64,000 nt of DNA from Alkalicoccus chagannorensis DSM 18086 (GCF_000429725.1 NZ_KE386944.1:333865-397864); one strand, 5' to 3'; counted from the first letter of the stretch, positions 8,570-21,639 are shown. Numbers and translations: made by a program. The notes: generated from the sequence alone by a model not told the origin.

Positions 8570-10138
8570 ATGGAGGAAGAACACGACAAGACCCCGGCCC
8601 GCAAACTCATTGATTACCGCATTTTTGTCCCATCGATTATGATCGTGCTGGCCATGAGCGTCCCACTCGCGATGTACGAAGAAACCGCGCTCGGGATGCT
8701 GGAGCAGACGTTCGACATCATTGTCGCCGTCTTCAACTGGGGCTACATCTGGTACGCCATCATTCTGGTGGCAGCAGGACTGTACTTATCCTTTTCCAAA
8801 TACGGAAACGTTGTGCTCGGCGATCCGATGGAAAAGCCGCGATTTTCGTTATTTGAATATGCCTCGATTCTCATCGCGATGGGGCTCGGGTCGACCATCA
8901 TGCGGACCGGGATGGTCGAGTGGGCGAACGTGGCGGATGATCCGCCGTTCGGCATGGAGGCCGGGTCCAGCGAAGCACTGCTCATGGGCAACGCGTACGG
9001 CATGTTCATGTGGAGCTTCCAGGTTTTCGCCATCTTCGTCATGGCTGCACCGGCGCTCGGCTACATTCTCCACGTGCGCAAGCGGCCCCTCATGCGCATA
9101 TCCGAAGCCTGCCGTGTCATCTTCGGCGACCGCTTTACGGACGGGGCTGGGGGAAGGCTGCTGGACATCATCTTTCTCGTCAGCATCCTTTCCGGCGCAG
9201 CCGTGACGCTCGGTCTCGGAACCCCGATCGTCACCTACAACCTCGCGCACCTGCTCGACATCGACGTGACGTTCGGCGTGACGCTGTTTATCACCGTCCT
9301 CTGGGTCATCTTTTTCTCGATCAGTGCATACGTCGGGATCGACCGCGGCATCAAGCGGCTGAGTACGTTCAACATGTACCTTGCCGGCGGTTTTGCCGTA
9401 TTCATCATGCTCGTCGGCCCGGGCGTATTTATCATCAACTACTTTACCGATACGCTCAGCACGCTCCTCACGAGCTACGTCGGCATCTCGCTCTACACCG
9501 ACTCGCTGAACGGGGGCGACGCGAGCTACATGATGAGCAACACCGTTTTCTGGTTCGCCTACAGCGCGACGTGGGCGATGCTCCACAGCGTCTTTGCAGC
9601 GAAAATTTCGCAGGGCCGCACGATCCGGGAGATGATTCTCACCTACCTGCTTGCCCCGACCGCCTTGTCCTGGCTTGCCACCGGCGTGCTCGGAGGCCTC
9701 GGCGTGCACCGCCACGTGACCGGAGACTTGGACGTGCTGTCGATGATGGGGGACATGGATCAAATGGCCGTCATACCGGAGATTCTGTCTACACTGCCGT
9801 TTGCCGCCATTGGTATCGTCGTGTTCGCGGTCGTTGCGATGATCTTTTTGATCACGACGCTCGACTCGACCACGTACACGATTGCCGCCTACACGACGAC
9901 GCAGGACATGAGTAAACAGGAGCCGTCCCGCATGCTCCGCATCGTCGTTGCCGGCATCATCGCAGCAGTCGCCCTCGTCATGATGCGCGTAGGTGGACTG
10001 CCGCCGCTCGAAGTCGTCTCCGGCTTGATGGGACTGCCGATCATCGTCATCCAGTTTCTTACCATCTACGCTGCGATCAAAATGATGAAAAACGACAAAG
10101 CCTGGAAATACAACGTCCGCCCGCCGAAAGAAGAGTAA
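8570..10138 (+). CDS. BCCT-family transporter with an atypical substrate-binding box
   Basis: A 522-residue protein with about 12 membrane segments of the betaine/carnitine/choline transporter family, which imports compatible solutes or their precursors, mostly with Na+ or H+. The ISQGRTIREM loop after TM8 is diagnostic. The Trp box that lines the substrate site in BetP-type members (FYWAWWISW) reads FWFAYSATW here, so most aromatic residues are replaced and the substrate may not be a plain quaternary amine. Only a short charged C-terminal tail is present, so osmosensing of the BetP kind is unlikely. AGGAGGATAGAAG precedes the ATG. Its placement between upp and mnaA is an insertion relative to B. 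subtilis. Confidence 0.85.
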   Translation: MEEEHDKTPARKLIDYRIFVPSIMIVLAMSVPLAMYEETALGMLEQTFDIIVAVFNWGYIWYAIILVAAGLYLSFSKYGNVVLGDPMEKPRFSLFEYASILIAMGLGSTIMRTGMVEWANVADDPPFGMEAGSSEALLMGNAYGMFMWSFQVFAIFVMAAPALGYILHVRKRPLMRISEACRVIFGDRFTDGAGGRLLDIIFLVSILSGAAVTLGLGTPIVTYNLAHLLDIDVTFGVTLFITVLWVIFFSISAYVGIDRGIKRLSTFNMYLAGGFAVFIMLVGPGVFIINYFTDTLSTLLTSYVGISLYTDSLNGGDASYMMSNTVFWFAYSATWAMLHSVFAAKISQGRTIREMILTYLLAPTALSWLATGVLGGLGVHRHVTGDLDVLSMMGDMDQMAVIPEILSTLPFAAIGIVVFAVVAMIFLITTLDSTTYTIAAYTTTQDMSKQEPSRMLRIVVAGIIAAVALVMMRVGGLPPLEVVSGLMGLPIIVIQFLTIYAAIKMMKNDKAWKYNVRPPKEE

Positions 10139-10165
10139 CATTTTCTCCGCAGCTCCCGGCTTTTT

Positions 10166-10174
10166 TGATAGAAT
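10166..10174 (+). promoter_or_regulatory. putative extended -10 promoter of mnaA
   Basis: TGATAGAAT (TGn plus TAGAAT) lies 36 bp before the mnaA start; no good -35 is visible. The same extended -10 string stands before mbl. Confidence 0.45.
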
Positions 10175-10210
10175 GCAGGGGAGAGTGCAAACACAAAAGG
10201 AGAGATTCTC

Positions 10211-11365
10211 TTGGCGAAGAAAAAAATCATGACGATTTTCGGCACCAGACCGGAAGCAATCAAAATGTGTCCGCTCGTGCTCGAGCTGGAAAAATACGAT
10301 GAATTCGAATCGATCGTGGCGGTAACCGGCCAGCACCGGGAAATGCTCGATCAGGTGCTCGATATTTTCGGCGTCACGCCGGATGAAGACCTCAACATCA
10401 TGCAGGCACGCCAGACGCTCACCGATGTCACGACCCGTGCCCTCGAAGGTCTGGACGAAGCGATGAAGCGGCTGCAGCCGGACATGGTGCTCGTGCACGG
10501 CGACACCACGACGACGTTCGTCGCGAGCCTCGCCGCCTTCTATAACCAGATCGCCGTCGGTCACGTCGAAGCCGGCCTGCGCACCTGGAACAAATACTCC
10601 CCGTTTCCCGAGGAGATGAACCGCCAGCTCACCGGCGTGATCAGCGACCTGCATTTTGCCCCGACGAACCAGGCCGAAGCGAGCCTGCTCGCCGAAGGCA
10701 AGAAAGAAGAGAGCATTTTTGTCACGGGCAACACCGCCATCGACGCGCTCAATACGACCGTCCGGGACGACTACACGAGCGAGGTGCTCGACAAGCTCGG
10801 CAGCGACCGCCTCATTCTCGTGACCGCCCACCGCCGCGAAAACCTCGGCCAGCCGATGCGCAACATGTTCAAAGCGATCAAACGCATCGTCACCGAGCAC
10901 GACGACGTCCAGGTGATCTACCCCGTCCACCTGAATCCCGTCGTCCGCGAGCTCGCCGATGAGATCCTGGGCGACGACAGTCGAATTCAGCTGATCGACC
11001 CACTCGGGGTGCAGGATTTTCATAACTTTGCCTCCCGGGCGCACATCATTCTCACCGACTCCGGCGGGGTACAGGAAGAAGCGCCTTCGCTCGGTGTCCC
11101 CGTCCTGGTGCTCCGCGATACGACCGAGCGGCCCGAAGGCATCGAGGCGGGTACACTGAAGCTGGCCGGCACCGAAGAAGAGAACATTTACAACGACGCG
11201 AAGCTCTTGTTGAACGACGACCGCGCCTACGAGGCGATGTCCAAAGCATCCAACCCTTACGGCGACGGCCGCGCTTCCGCCCGGATCATCGAAGCGATCC
11301 GCAGCTTCTACGGGTTCCGGGAAGATCGCCCGGCCCGCTTCACGATTGACGGACAACCTGAATAG
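10211..11365 (+). CDS. mnaA: UDP-N-acetylglucosamine 2-epimerase (non-hydrolysing)
   Basis: A 384-residue cytoplasmic enzyme that converts UDP-GlcNAc to UDP-ManNAc, the donor for wall teichoic acid linkage units and for ManNAc-containing secondary wall polymers. The family motifs FGTRPEAIKM, TGQHREM, GDTTTTF, HVEAGLRTW, PFPEEMNR and TAHRRENLG are intact. It starts with TTG at 10211 after AAAAGGAGAG. In B. subtilis it lies between upp and the atp operon, as here. The polymer it feeds is probably the anchor for the many SLH proteins at 49-63 kb; that link is inference. Confidence 0.96.
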   Translation: MAKKKIMTIFGTRPEAIKMCPLVLELEKYDEFESIVAVTGQHREMLDQVLDIFGVTPDEDLNIMQARQTLTDVTTRALEGLDEAMKRLQPDMVLVHGDTTTTFVASLAAFYNQIAVGHVEAGLRTWNKYSPFPEEMNRQLTGVISDLHFAPTNQAEASLLAEGKKEESIFVTGNTAIDALNTTVRDDYTSEVLDKLGSDRLILVTAHRRENLGQPMRNMFKAIKRIVTEHDDVQVIYPVHLNPVVRELADEILGDDSRIQLIDPLGVQDFHNFASRAHIILTDSGGVQEEAPSLGVPVLVLRDTTERPEGIEAGTLKLAGTEEENIYNDAKLLLNDDRAYEAMSKASNPYGDGRASARIIEAIRSFYGFREDRPARFTIDGQPE

Positions 11366-11376
11366 CAAATCACCCG

Positions 11377-11405
11377 CGCGCCGGAGCCCAGCTCCGGCGC
11401 GTTTT
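11377..11405 (+). terminator. intrinsic terminator of mnaA
   Basis: Perfect 11-bp stem CGCGCCGGAGC / GCTCCGGCGCG with a CCA loop followed by TTTT. Confidence 0.9.
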
Positions 11406-11440
11406 CGATGTCAAAAACGCTACCTGTCGGAGAGGAAGAG

Positions 11441-11925
11441 CGTTGCCTGCGGGAGGGGGGGGGGGAAGCCGCGTGGCTCGTTCCGGCCGCGAAGCGTCCC
11501 GATCGAGAGGTGCAGGCGTCGCGTTGCGCGGCTGAAGTGGCTCAAAAGAAGCAAGGTGGCTCAAATATTCCGGCAGGCGACCCGCGGGCCGCCGCAGGCC
11601 GCCCGCTTCGCCAGCCGAACCGTCTCAAAAAAATTCAGAAGCGACCCGGTTTTCCCCGTGCGCTCCCCTCAGTCATCCCGGCTGCGCCTGCCGGAGAAGA
11701 ACAGCGTTGCCTGCGGGAGGGGTAATGAAGCCGCGTGGCTCGTTCCAGCCGCAAAGCGTCCCGATCGTGAAGGGCAGGCGTCGCGTTGCGCAGCTGAAGT
11801 GGCTCAAAAGAAGCAAGGTGGCTCAAATATTCCGGCAGGCGACCCGCGGGCCGCCGCAGGCCGCCCGCTTCGTCAGCCGGACCGTCTCAAAAAACCTCAG
11901 AAGCGACCCGGTTTCTTCATGACTA
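11441..11925. repeat. intergenic repeat family 3, two tandem copies (264-bp period)
   Basis: CGTTGCCTGCGGGAGGGG begins a unit at 11441 and again at 11705. Both copies carry AAGTGGCTCAAAAGAAGCAAG, GTGGCTCAAATATTCCGGC and GACCCGCGGGCCGCCGCAGG in the same order and are nearly identical. The first copy contains a long G tract (about 11455-11465). Sub-units recur at about 21 bp. Diverged relatives lie at 35.3-35.7 kb and, inverted, at 38.0-38.2 kb. No gene is present from mnaA to 11997. Confidence 0.8.
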
Positions 11926-11954
11926 CCGCAGTGTTTCATAATCAGGCGAAAACA

Positions 11955-11983
11955 GCCCTCTCGCTTTTATAAAGCGAGAAGGC
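11955..11983 (-). terminator. terminator of the stalk-domain gene
   Basis: Stem of 13 pairs (GCCCTCTCGCTTT / AAAGCGAGAAGGC, one G-T) with a TAT loop; on the minus strand it is followed by TGTTTT. Confidence 0.75.
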
Positions 11984-11996
11984 TGCGGATTTGAGA

Positions 11997-12725
11997 TTAT
12001 TTTGTGAAAGTATGATTTAAATCGATACCCACACCGCTCCATACATAACAATCATAGCTGTTTTCGACGAGGCGGACGTTATTACCATTGCGGATGAGTG
12101 TAAAAGAACACCCATATTCATCAGGAGCTGTTACAGCTCGGCTGCGGTCGTAGCTCTGAATGAAGGCACGTCGCTCGACGGACCCCACGTGGCGGTACGC
12201 TGCATGAGCCTGAAAGTAAAAAGAATCCTTTGTTTCCTGCGTGATATGGAGGTAGCCACCCAGCCAGGATGCAGCAGGTTCATAGTATCCTGCCCAGAGC
12301 GGCGCTTCTGTCACTAGCAGCTCGGTGCCATCGAGGGATACTGAAGCCTCACGGGTCTGCTGGTTCCATCCAACGGAAGCGCCGAGGCTCTCGCTGACAA
12401 AACGAAGAGGAACGAATGTTCGTCCATCAATCAGAACAGGCTGCTGGTCAAGCTGAAAACGAGCATTGTTTACGTAGGCAGTAGTCGAGCGTACGTTCAA
12501 ACCGACGCGGGTGCTTCCCCGAATGATGCGGATGCTCTGTGTGCTGTGTTCATACTGTACGCTGGCATCAAGGCTCTCCATCACCTCCCGAAGTGGAATT
12601 AAAAAACGATTATTCTCCATCACAGCGGTATCAAGCTGAAGCTGGCGTGCTTCCGTTCTTTCAGCTGGTATGGAAATGACCAGCAGTAGAACAGACAATA
12701 GAAATAGTGCCGCCTGTCTCATCAT
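11997..12725 (-). CDS. exported stalk-domain (copper amine oxidase N-terminal-like) protein
   Basis: A 242-residue protein with a signal peptide (about residues 1-27, AALFLLSVLLLVISIPA) and one copper amine oxidase N-terminal-like (stalk) domain from about 30 to 130. The repeated hallmark is visible: NRFLIPLREVMESLDASVQYEHSTQ, then RTFVPLRFVSESLGASVGWNQQT (each quoted in part). The last 110 residues have no assignable domain. Such stalk domains are common on secreted proteins of Paenibacillus/Bacillus-like bacteria and probably mediate wall or protein contacts. GGGAGGAAG provides the ribosome site. A larger paralogue with two such domains lies at 38.5-40.8 kb. Confidence 0.8.
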   Translation of the reverse strand: MMRQAALFLLSVLLLVISIPAERTEARQLQLDTAVMENNRFLIPLREVMESLDASVQYEHSTQSIRIIRGSTRVGLNVRSTTAYVNNARFQLDQQPVLIDGRTFVPLRFVSESLGASVGWNQQTREASVSLDGTELLVTEAPLWAGYYEPAASWLGGYLHITQETKDSFYFQAHAAYRHVGSVERRAFIQSYDRSRAVTAPDEYGCSFTLIRNGNNVRLVENSYDCYVWSGVGIDLNHTFTK

Positions 12726-12929
12726 GTGTTCTTCCTCCCTTTTCTAATTCTTTTGATGTGGTTCTTTCGTTTAATCTCACTTATCATATAAAACTTTTCC
12801 TGGAAAGTACATATAGAATTTCTTCGTAATACTTTCTTGGAAACAATAAAATCTCAGATTCCTGCATGACGCCTAAGCGGAACGAGCTGAACAATGACTG
12901 AAATTGTCGAACGAAATGGATGGGATTTT

Positions 12930-12959
12930 TTACAATAATTCAAGGAAAGTATGTATAAT
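12930..12959 (+). promoter_or_regulatory. putative promoter of the HD-GYP-like gene
   Basis: TTACAA and TATAAT with an 18-bp spacer, 46 bp before the start codon at 13006. Confidence 0.5.
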
Positions 12960-13005
12960 GATTAGGTATAATCAATGAATCAGCGAGAAAACGGGGGGAG
13001 ATTCA

Positions 13006-13992
13006 ATGAAAAAGCAGCATGTGCATCTAGTGGCCGAGGGGGAAGTGCTGGCCGAAGATATCTATGTACAGCAGCGTCTCATCTTAAAGCGGGAGGCGGT
13101 GCTGACGAAGCAGCTCCTGCGTAAACTCCGGCAGAGCGGGGTGCAGGAGGTAAAGGTGAAAGAGAAAGAAGACAAAACCGGCCGCAGGGACGGCCTGTTT
13201 ATGGACTTTCTTCTCCGGGTCGGCGGAGAGCACCGATTCGGAACGGCGCTTCACTCGAAGAATCGGCTGAGTGCGGTAGAGCTGGAGCTTCTTCAGCAGC
13301 TGGAGAACGAACGGATCCACGCACTGCTGTTTCGATTGAAGAACCACCACGAGCGTGCCTACTACCATGCAATCGATACATTCGTGTTCGGCGCGCTGAT
13401 GAGCGAAGACATGGACCAGAGAGACAAGGAGCCGTTCATGCTCGCCTGTCTGTTTCACGATGCCGGGACACTGCTCCTGCCTGAATCGCATCTGGAGAAA
13501 AAGATGCCGTACACGGCGGAAGAAAAAGAAACCACGCGGGGCGCCCTCAGCCGTGGCGGCGAACTGCTGGAACAGGAAAGGCTGCCAGGGGAGGCAGCCT
13601 CCCTCATCCATCGCTATCATCATGATGGGTGCCGGGACGATCCGCTGCTGCAGCGGATCGCCCTAGCCGATCAGTATTCGTCGATGACGATGAACCGGGA
13701 AGAACGCGAAGCCTTCCCGGCAGCAGAAGCTGTCTCGATGGTTTTCGCTCAGACGACCGGCATCACACAGGAGACGATGAAGCAGTTCTGCAGCATGCTC
13801 GGCATTTACCCGGTAAACAGCATCGTGCGTCTTACGGATGACAGGGAGCTCATCGTCCGCGAAGCCTACCACCGTATGCCGACGTCGCCGATTTTGACGG
13901 ACCTGCTCAAAGGCGAGGACCTGCACCTGCCGTCAGACTGCTCCTTGAAAGTAGAAGAAGCGCTCTACATCCCAAAACGGGAGCGCAGCTGA
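13006..13992 (+). CDS. HD-GYP-like phosphodiesterase-fold protein, degenerate motif
   Basis: 328 residues. The N-terminus (VAEGEVLAEDIYVQQRLILK) resembles the beta-rich leader found before HD-GYP domains (pGmvLaeDV type). The middle has an HD motif (ACLFHDAGTLLLP) and a later RYHHDG motif, but the GYP signature that should follow is replaced by CRDDP. HD-GYP enzymes hydrolyse cyclic di-GMP; loss of GYP with HD retained suggests either altered metal chemistry or a binding-only role. It is transcribed alone, from its own promoter, just upstream of the atp operon. I give no gene name. Confidence 0.7.
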   Translation: MKKQHVHLVAEGEVLAEDIYVQQRLILKREAVLTKQLLRKLRQSGVQEVKVKEKEDKTGRRDGLFMDFLLRVGGEHRFGTALHSKNRLSAVELELLQQLENERIHALLFRLKNHHERAYYHAIDTFVFGALMSEDMDQRDKEPFMLACLFHDAGTLLLPESHLEKKMPYTAEEKETTRGALSRGGELLEQERLPGEAASLIHRYHHDGCRDDPLLQRIALADQYSSMTMNREEREAFPAAEAVSMVFAQTTGITQETMKQFCSMLGIYPVNSIVRLTDDRELIVREAYHRMPTSPILTDLLKGEDLHLPSDCSLKVEEALYIPKRERS

Positions 13993-14092
13993 CGGCCGTG
14001 TCGCCGGGGAGGAAGGCTGGAAAACGGCACTTCCGGATGCGGTAGGAAGAGGACGTAACCTACAGTGGAAATCCCCCCTCGCCACAAAACAG

Positions 14093-14121
14093 CCTGCCGC
14101 TTCGAACGCTTGTGCGGCAGG
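14093..14121 (+). terminator. weak hairpin after the HD-GYP-like gene
   Basis: CCTGCCGC / GCGGCAGG stem with a 13-base loop and no T-run; it may mark the 3' end. Nothing else is seen in 13993-14176. Confidence 0.35.
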
Positions 14122-14176
14122 AGCTGAACGCATCCGCTTCACAAAAAATTCATATTTAATTTTCTTCCGGATTTAA

Positions 14177-14205
14177 CAGACATTTTTCACATAGTTATGT
14201 ATAAT
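14177..14205 (+). promoter_or_regulatory. putative sigma-A promoter of the atp operon
   Basis: CAGACA (-35, four of six consensus bases) and TATAAT (-10) with a 17-bp spacer. The leader to atpZ is about 160 nt long. Confidence 0.6.
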
Positions 14206-14368
14206 AGGAAGCGTGTTCACAGGATGCCGTTCGAGCCTTCTGCAGAATACGTACATATAATCCCTGATGTGCGGAGGTTGTTTCCGCTTTCAGCGTGTTG
14301 ACATGCCCAAAGGCGTGTTGTACGATGTTCAAGGGATTCTGGCAGGCTGCAGGTGAGGAGGCATCACC

Positions 14369-14611
14369 ATGGGCAGGGATCCGAATCAGTCAAAGTACCG
14401 GCCGGTGATGAAAGCCTTTGCGCTCATGACCACCATTTCCTCTTATCTAATAGGGGCGGTGTTGTTTGGAGTGTTCGGAGGTATGTGGCTCGATCGATAT
14501 TTTGACAGCAGCGGATTGTTTACAGCAGCAGGCGTGCTTCTCGGAGTGGGGATGGCGTTTTACGGCATCTACCGGGCGGTACAGTCTTTCATGGAGGAAC
14601 AGGATGGATGA
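14369..14611 (+). CDS. atpZ: AtpZ/AtpI-family small membrane protein
   Basis: An 80-residue protein with two membrane segments (about 20-42 and 50-70) and the family pattern GGMWLDRYFD between them. In alkaliphilic Bacillus, atpZ leads the atp operon and its product, with AtpI, has been linked to magnesium/calcium supply and synthase assembly. The stop codon overlaps the atpI start by 8 bases, so the two are translationally coupled. GTGAGGAGG precedes the ATG. The two-gene atpZ-atpI lead is itself an alkaliphile-type arrangement. Confidence 0.82.
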   Translation: MGRDPNQSKYRPVMKAFALMTTISSYLIGAVLFGVFGGMWLDRYFDSSGLFTAAGVLLGVGMAFYGIYRAVQSFMEEQDG

Positions 14612-14972
14612 GGCCGTACAACTGGCCAGGCGGTATACAGTATACACACTGGTAATCATGTTCATTGTTTTACTGACGGGAGTTTTCCGGCAGGATTCGT
14701 TTTTTCTCGGTATGGCATTCGGAGCAGGGCTCAGCCTGTTGAATTTAGTCAGTACATACTTTCAGACGAAGCGGATCATCGCGTCGGGGAGAGACCGTAA
14801 ATACCGATTCTCGTTCGGCACGGTCGGCCGTATGGTCACCGTGGTCGTGGGACTGCTGCTTGCACAGCAGTATCCAGAGTATTTTGATCTGATTGGATTG
14901 GTTATCGGCCTTGCCGTGACCTATCTTCTATTGATGATCGATCCCCTGTTCCGGCTCAAGCAGCTGCAGTAA
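14604..14972 (+). CDS. atpI: ATP synthase subunit I
   Basis: 122 residues with four hydrophobic segments, the AtpI (UncI) chaperone-like protein that helps c-ring assembly. The start ATG at 14604 follows GGAGGAAC and overlaps the end of atpZ. An earlier in-frame ATG lies inside atpZ and is rejected. The sequence ends LLMIDPLFRLKQLQ, six bases before the open frame leading to atpB. Confidence 0.85.
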   Translation: MDEAVQLARRYTVYTLVIMFIVLLTGVFRQDSFFLGMAFGAGLSLLNLVSTYFQTKRIIASGRDRKYRFSFGTVGRMVTVVVGLLLAQQYPEYFDLIGLVIGLAVTYLLLMIDPLFRLKQLQ

Positions 14973-15011
14973 GCCGGTTTGAATGCAGTAGAGAGAGAGG
15001 TGAAATCACGA

Positions 15012-15740
15012 TTGGATACGCAATATCTTAAGGTGGATTTGTTTGGTGTCCCTTGGCTGACGTTTAACATTCCAAATGCGATCATGATTACTGTGGCCAT
15101 GGCTATTGTCTTTTTCGTGTGCTTTTTTATGTCGCGGAAAATTCAGATGTACCCGTCAGGCGCGCAGAACGCGATGGAGTATCTCGTTCAGTTTATCAAA
15201 AACATTATCAGCAGTACGATGGACTGGGATCGGGGCAAGAACTTCCTGATGCTCGGTATTACCATCATTTTGTACGTTTTTGTCGCAAACATGCTCGGGG
15301 TTCCATTTGAGCTGGCAACAGCAGAAGAGCACTATGTATGGTGGAATTCACCAACATCCAACCCGGTGCTGACCATTTCTCTGGCTGCGTTCGTCATCAT
15401 CCTGACGCATGTGTACGGGTTGAAGCTGAAAGGTCCGAAAGAGTACGGGAAGGATTACTTCCGTCCGGCCTTTTTCATGGCTCCCTTTAAAGTAGTCGAG
15501 GACTTTGCCAACACGCTGACACTCGGTATGCGACTTTATGCCAACGTCTACGCCAAAGAGGTCATCATGATGATGATCGTCGGGCTCGGCGCGGCAACCA
15601 TTGGTTTCTGGACATTCGCGGCGTTTATTCCGCTTGTCGTGTTCCAGGCATTCAGTGTCTTCATCGGTACGCTGCAGGCGTTCATTTTCTGTATGCTGAC
15701 GATGGTCTACATGTCTCACAAAGTGAACGAAGAGCACTAA
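15012..15740 (+). CDS. atpB: ATP synthase F0 subunit a, alkaliphile type
   Basis: The membrane subunit that forms the proton half-channels next to the c-ring. I choose TTG at 15012 (242 residues, equal to the Bacillus proteins) because AGAGAGGTGA stands eight bases before it; TTG 14979 and GTG 15000 are in frame upstream. The essential Arg is R174 in LGMRLYANVYAKEV. K182, eight residues later, matches the Lys180 that is characteristic of alkaliphilic Bacillus pseudofirmus, where neutrophiles have Gly. The C-terminal IGTLQAFIFCMLTMVYMSHK helix is conserved. The last base pairs before atpE are an 82-bp spacer. Confidence 0.95.
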   Translation: MDTQYLKVDLFGVPWLTFNIPNAIMITVAMAIVFFVCFFMSRKIQMYPSGAQNAMEYLVQFIKNIISSTMDWDRGKNFLMLGITIILYVFVANMLGVPFELATAEEHYVWWNSPTSNPVLTISLAAFVIILTHVYGLKLKGPKEYGKDYFRPAFFMAPFKVVEDFANTLTLGMRLYANVYAKEVIMMMIVGLGAATIGFWTFAAFIPLVVFQAFSVFIGTLQAFIFCMLTMVYMSHKVNEEH

Positions 15741-15822
15741 GTATTTCTTGAATAATGGCCTCATCCGGGGCGTATTCAATATATTTCAATCAAGTTTAAA
15801 CATTTAGAGGAGGATTTTCATT

Positions 15823-16044
15823 ATGGGTCTAGTTGCTATTGCAGTAGGTATTGTAGCAGGTCTCGCAGCAATTGCGGGTGCATTCGGGGTTGCGATCGTT
15901 GTCGCTAACACACTTCAAGGTATTACTCGTCAGCCGGAGCTTCGTGGTCCGCTCCAGACAGTTATGTTCATCGGTATTCCACTAGTAGAGGCACTGCCAA
16001 TCTTTGGTATCGTCATTGCCTTCCTGCTTCTCGGGAACATGTAA
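15823..16044 (+). CDS. atpE: ATP synthase F0 subunit c, alkaliphile-type motifs
   Basis: A 73-residue hairpin of two membrane helices that makes the rotor ring. The ion-binding Glu is E56 in PLVEALP, giving P53-x-x-E56-x-x-P59, the PxxExxP motif known from alkaliphiles. The first helix has A18-x-A20-x-G22-x-A24, i.e. three of the four alanines of the alkaliphile AxAxAxA motif in place of the neutrophile GxGxGxG. The polar loop RQPELRG is normal. AGAGGAGG provides a strong ribosome site, as expected for the most abundant subunit. Confidence 0.96.
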   Translation: MGLVAIAVGIVAGLAAIAGAFGVAIVVANTLQGITRQPELRGPLQTVMFIGIPLVEALPIFGIVIAFLLLGNM

Positions 16045-16130
16045 CCGTAATAGCGTGTATAAATGGCGGAGAACCAGCATGACTCTTCGCCATTCCTTTT
16101 GTACTATGCAGAAAAAAGGAGGCGACCCCA

Positions 16131-16624
16131 TTGTTTGATTTGTACGATATTGAATGGGTAAACGCGGCCTACCAGCTCCTGGCCTTTTTCGTTCTGCTTC
16201 TACTCCTGAAGAAATTTGCTTTTGGTCCAATCATGGACATGATGGAAAAGCGTGAGAACCACGTGGCCGAGCAGATCTCTTCTGCTGAGAAAAACCGGGA
16301 AGAAGCAGAGAAGTACTTGGAAGAACAGCGGGAAGCGATCCAGCAGGCACGCGTCGAAGCAAAGGAAATTGTGGAGAATTCAAAAAAGATGAGCGAACAG
16401 CAGGCAGCCGAGATCGTGCAGAACGCACGCGACGAGTCTGCCCGTATGAAAGAAACAGCCAAGCAGGATATCCAGAACGAAAAGGCACAGGCGATCTCTG
16501 CGCTTCGTGAGCAAGTTTCGACCCTTTCTGTGCTGGTGGCATCGAAAGTCATCGAGAAGGAACTGGATGAGCAGGATCAGGAGAAACTCATTGAGGACAC
16601 GCTGAAAGAAGTAGGCGAGGATCT

Positions 16625-16628
<4 letters not shown>
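16131..16628 (+). CDS. atpF: ATP synthase F0 subunit b
   Basis: 165 residues: one N-terminal membrane helix (about 10-30) and a long charged coiled coil (40-150) that forms the peripheral stalk. Starts with TTG at 16131, well spaced from AAAAAAGGAGG. The stop overlaps the atpH ATG (ATGA type), so the two are coupled. The coiled coil is rich in Glu and Gln. Confidence 0.95.
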
Positions 16629-18693
<2,065 letters not shown>

Positions 18694-18699
18694 GAATAA

Positions 18700-21060
<2,361 letters not shown>

Positions 21061-21104
21061 TCGCGATGCGGCCCGCTGCCGCAGACGCATCTGAGAAATG
21101 ATTC

Positions 21105-21127
21105 TCCTTCCGGTACGCCCGGAAGGA
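21105..21127 (+). promoter_or_regulatory. hairpin between atpD and atpC
   Basis: TCCTTCCGG / CCGGAAGGA, nine pairs with a TACGC loop, without a T-run. It is the second stable hairpin inside the operon, and together with the one at 18702 it brackets atpG-atpD. Confidence 0.55.
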
Positions 21128-21155
21128 CGCATCCTTTCGATAAGGAGGGTGAACG

Positions 21156-21557
21156 GTGAGTACGTTGCAGGCAAACGTCGTCACGCCTGATGGTCAGGTG
21201 TTTGATGCCCAAGTGAACATGGTCAGCGTCCGTACCATTGACGGGGAGCTCGGGATTCTCCCGAATCACATCCCGCTCGTCACGCCGCTGGCAATCGGCG
21301 CAGCGCGTCTGAAACAGGACGGAGAAGTCAAGATGATCGCCCTCAGCGGCGGCTTCATGGAAGTCCGCTCCGACGAGGTCAACATTCTGGCCGAGTCCGC
21401 CGAGCTTCCGACCGACATCGACATTACCCGTGCCCGTGCAGCCAAAGAGCGCGCCGAGCGCCGCATGCAGGAGGCAAAACAGGAAAATGTCGACTTCCGC
21501 CGCGCGGAACTGGCACTCAAACGTGCCCTCAACCGCCTCGAGGTCGCCAAGCGCTGA
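21156..21557 (+). CDS. atpC: ATP synthase F1 subunit epsilon
   Basis: 133 residues: an N-terminal beta-sandwich ([21 protein letters not shown] in part) and a C-terminal helical hairpin ([14 protein letters not shown]). It regulates rotation and ATP hydrolysis. Starts with GTG at 21156 after AAGGAGGGTGA. A strong terminator ends the operon right after it. Confidence 0.95.
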   Translation: MSTLQANVVTPDGQVFDAQVNMVSVRTIDGELGILPNHIPLVTPLAIGAARLKQDGEVKMIALSGGFMEVRSDEVNILAESAELPTDIDITRARAAKERAERRMQEAKQENVDFRRAELALKRALNRLEVAKR

Positions 21558-21566
21558 TACAAGACA

Positions 21567-21604
21567 AAGACTCCCCACCGGGAAACCGGCGGGGAGTCTT
21601 TTTT
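21567..21604 (+). terminator. intrinsic terminator of the atp operon
   Basis: AAGACTCCCC / GGGGAGTCTT stem extended by an inner CCGG/CCGG pairing with a GAAA loop, followed by TTTT. Confidence 0.93.
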
Positions 21605-21639
21605 GGTCGAGGCTGGACGGGACGGTCCGGGCCTAGCTG

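Noticed and set aside
8849..11368. 839-codon open frame on the minus strand
   Set aside because: It is the antisense shadow of the BCCT transporter and mnaA, which have clear motifs and ribosome sites on the plus strand.
11346..11972. 208-codon open frame after mnaA
   Set aside because: It crosses a terminator and two copies of the family 3 repeat; composition explains the lack of stops.
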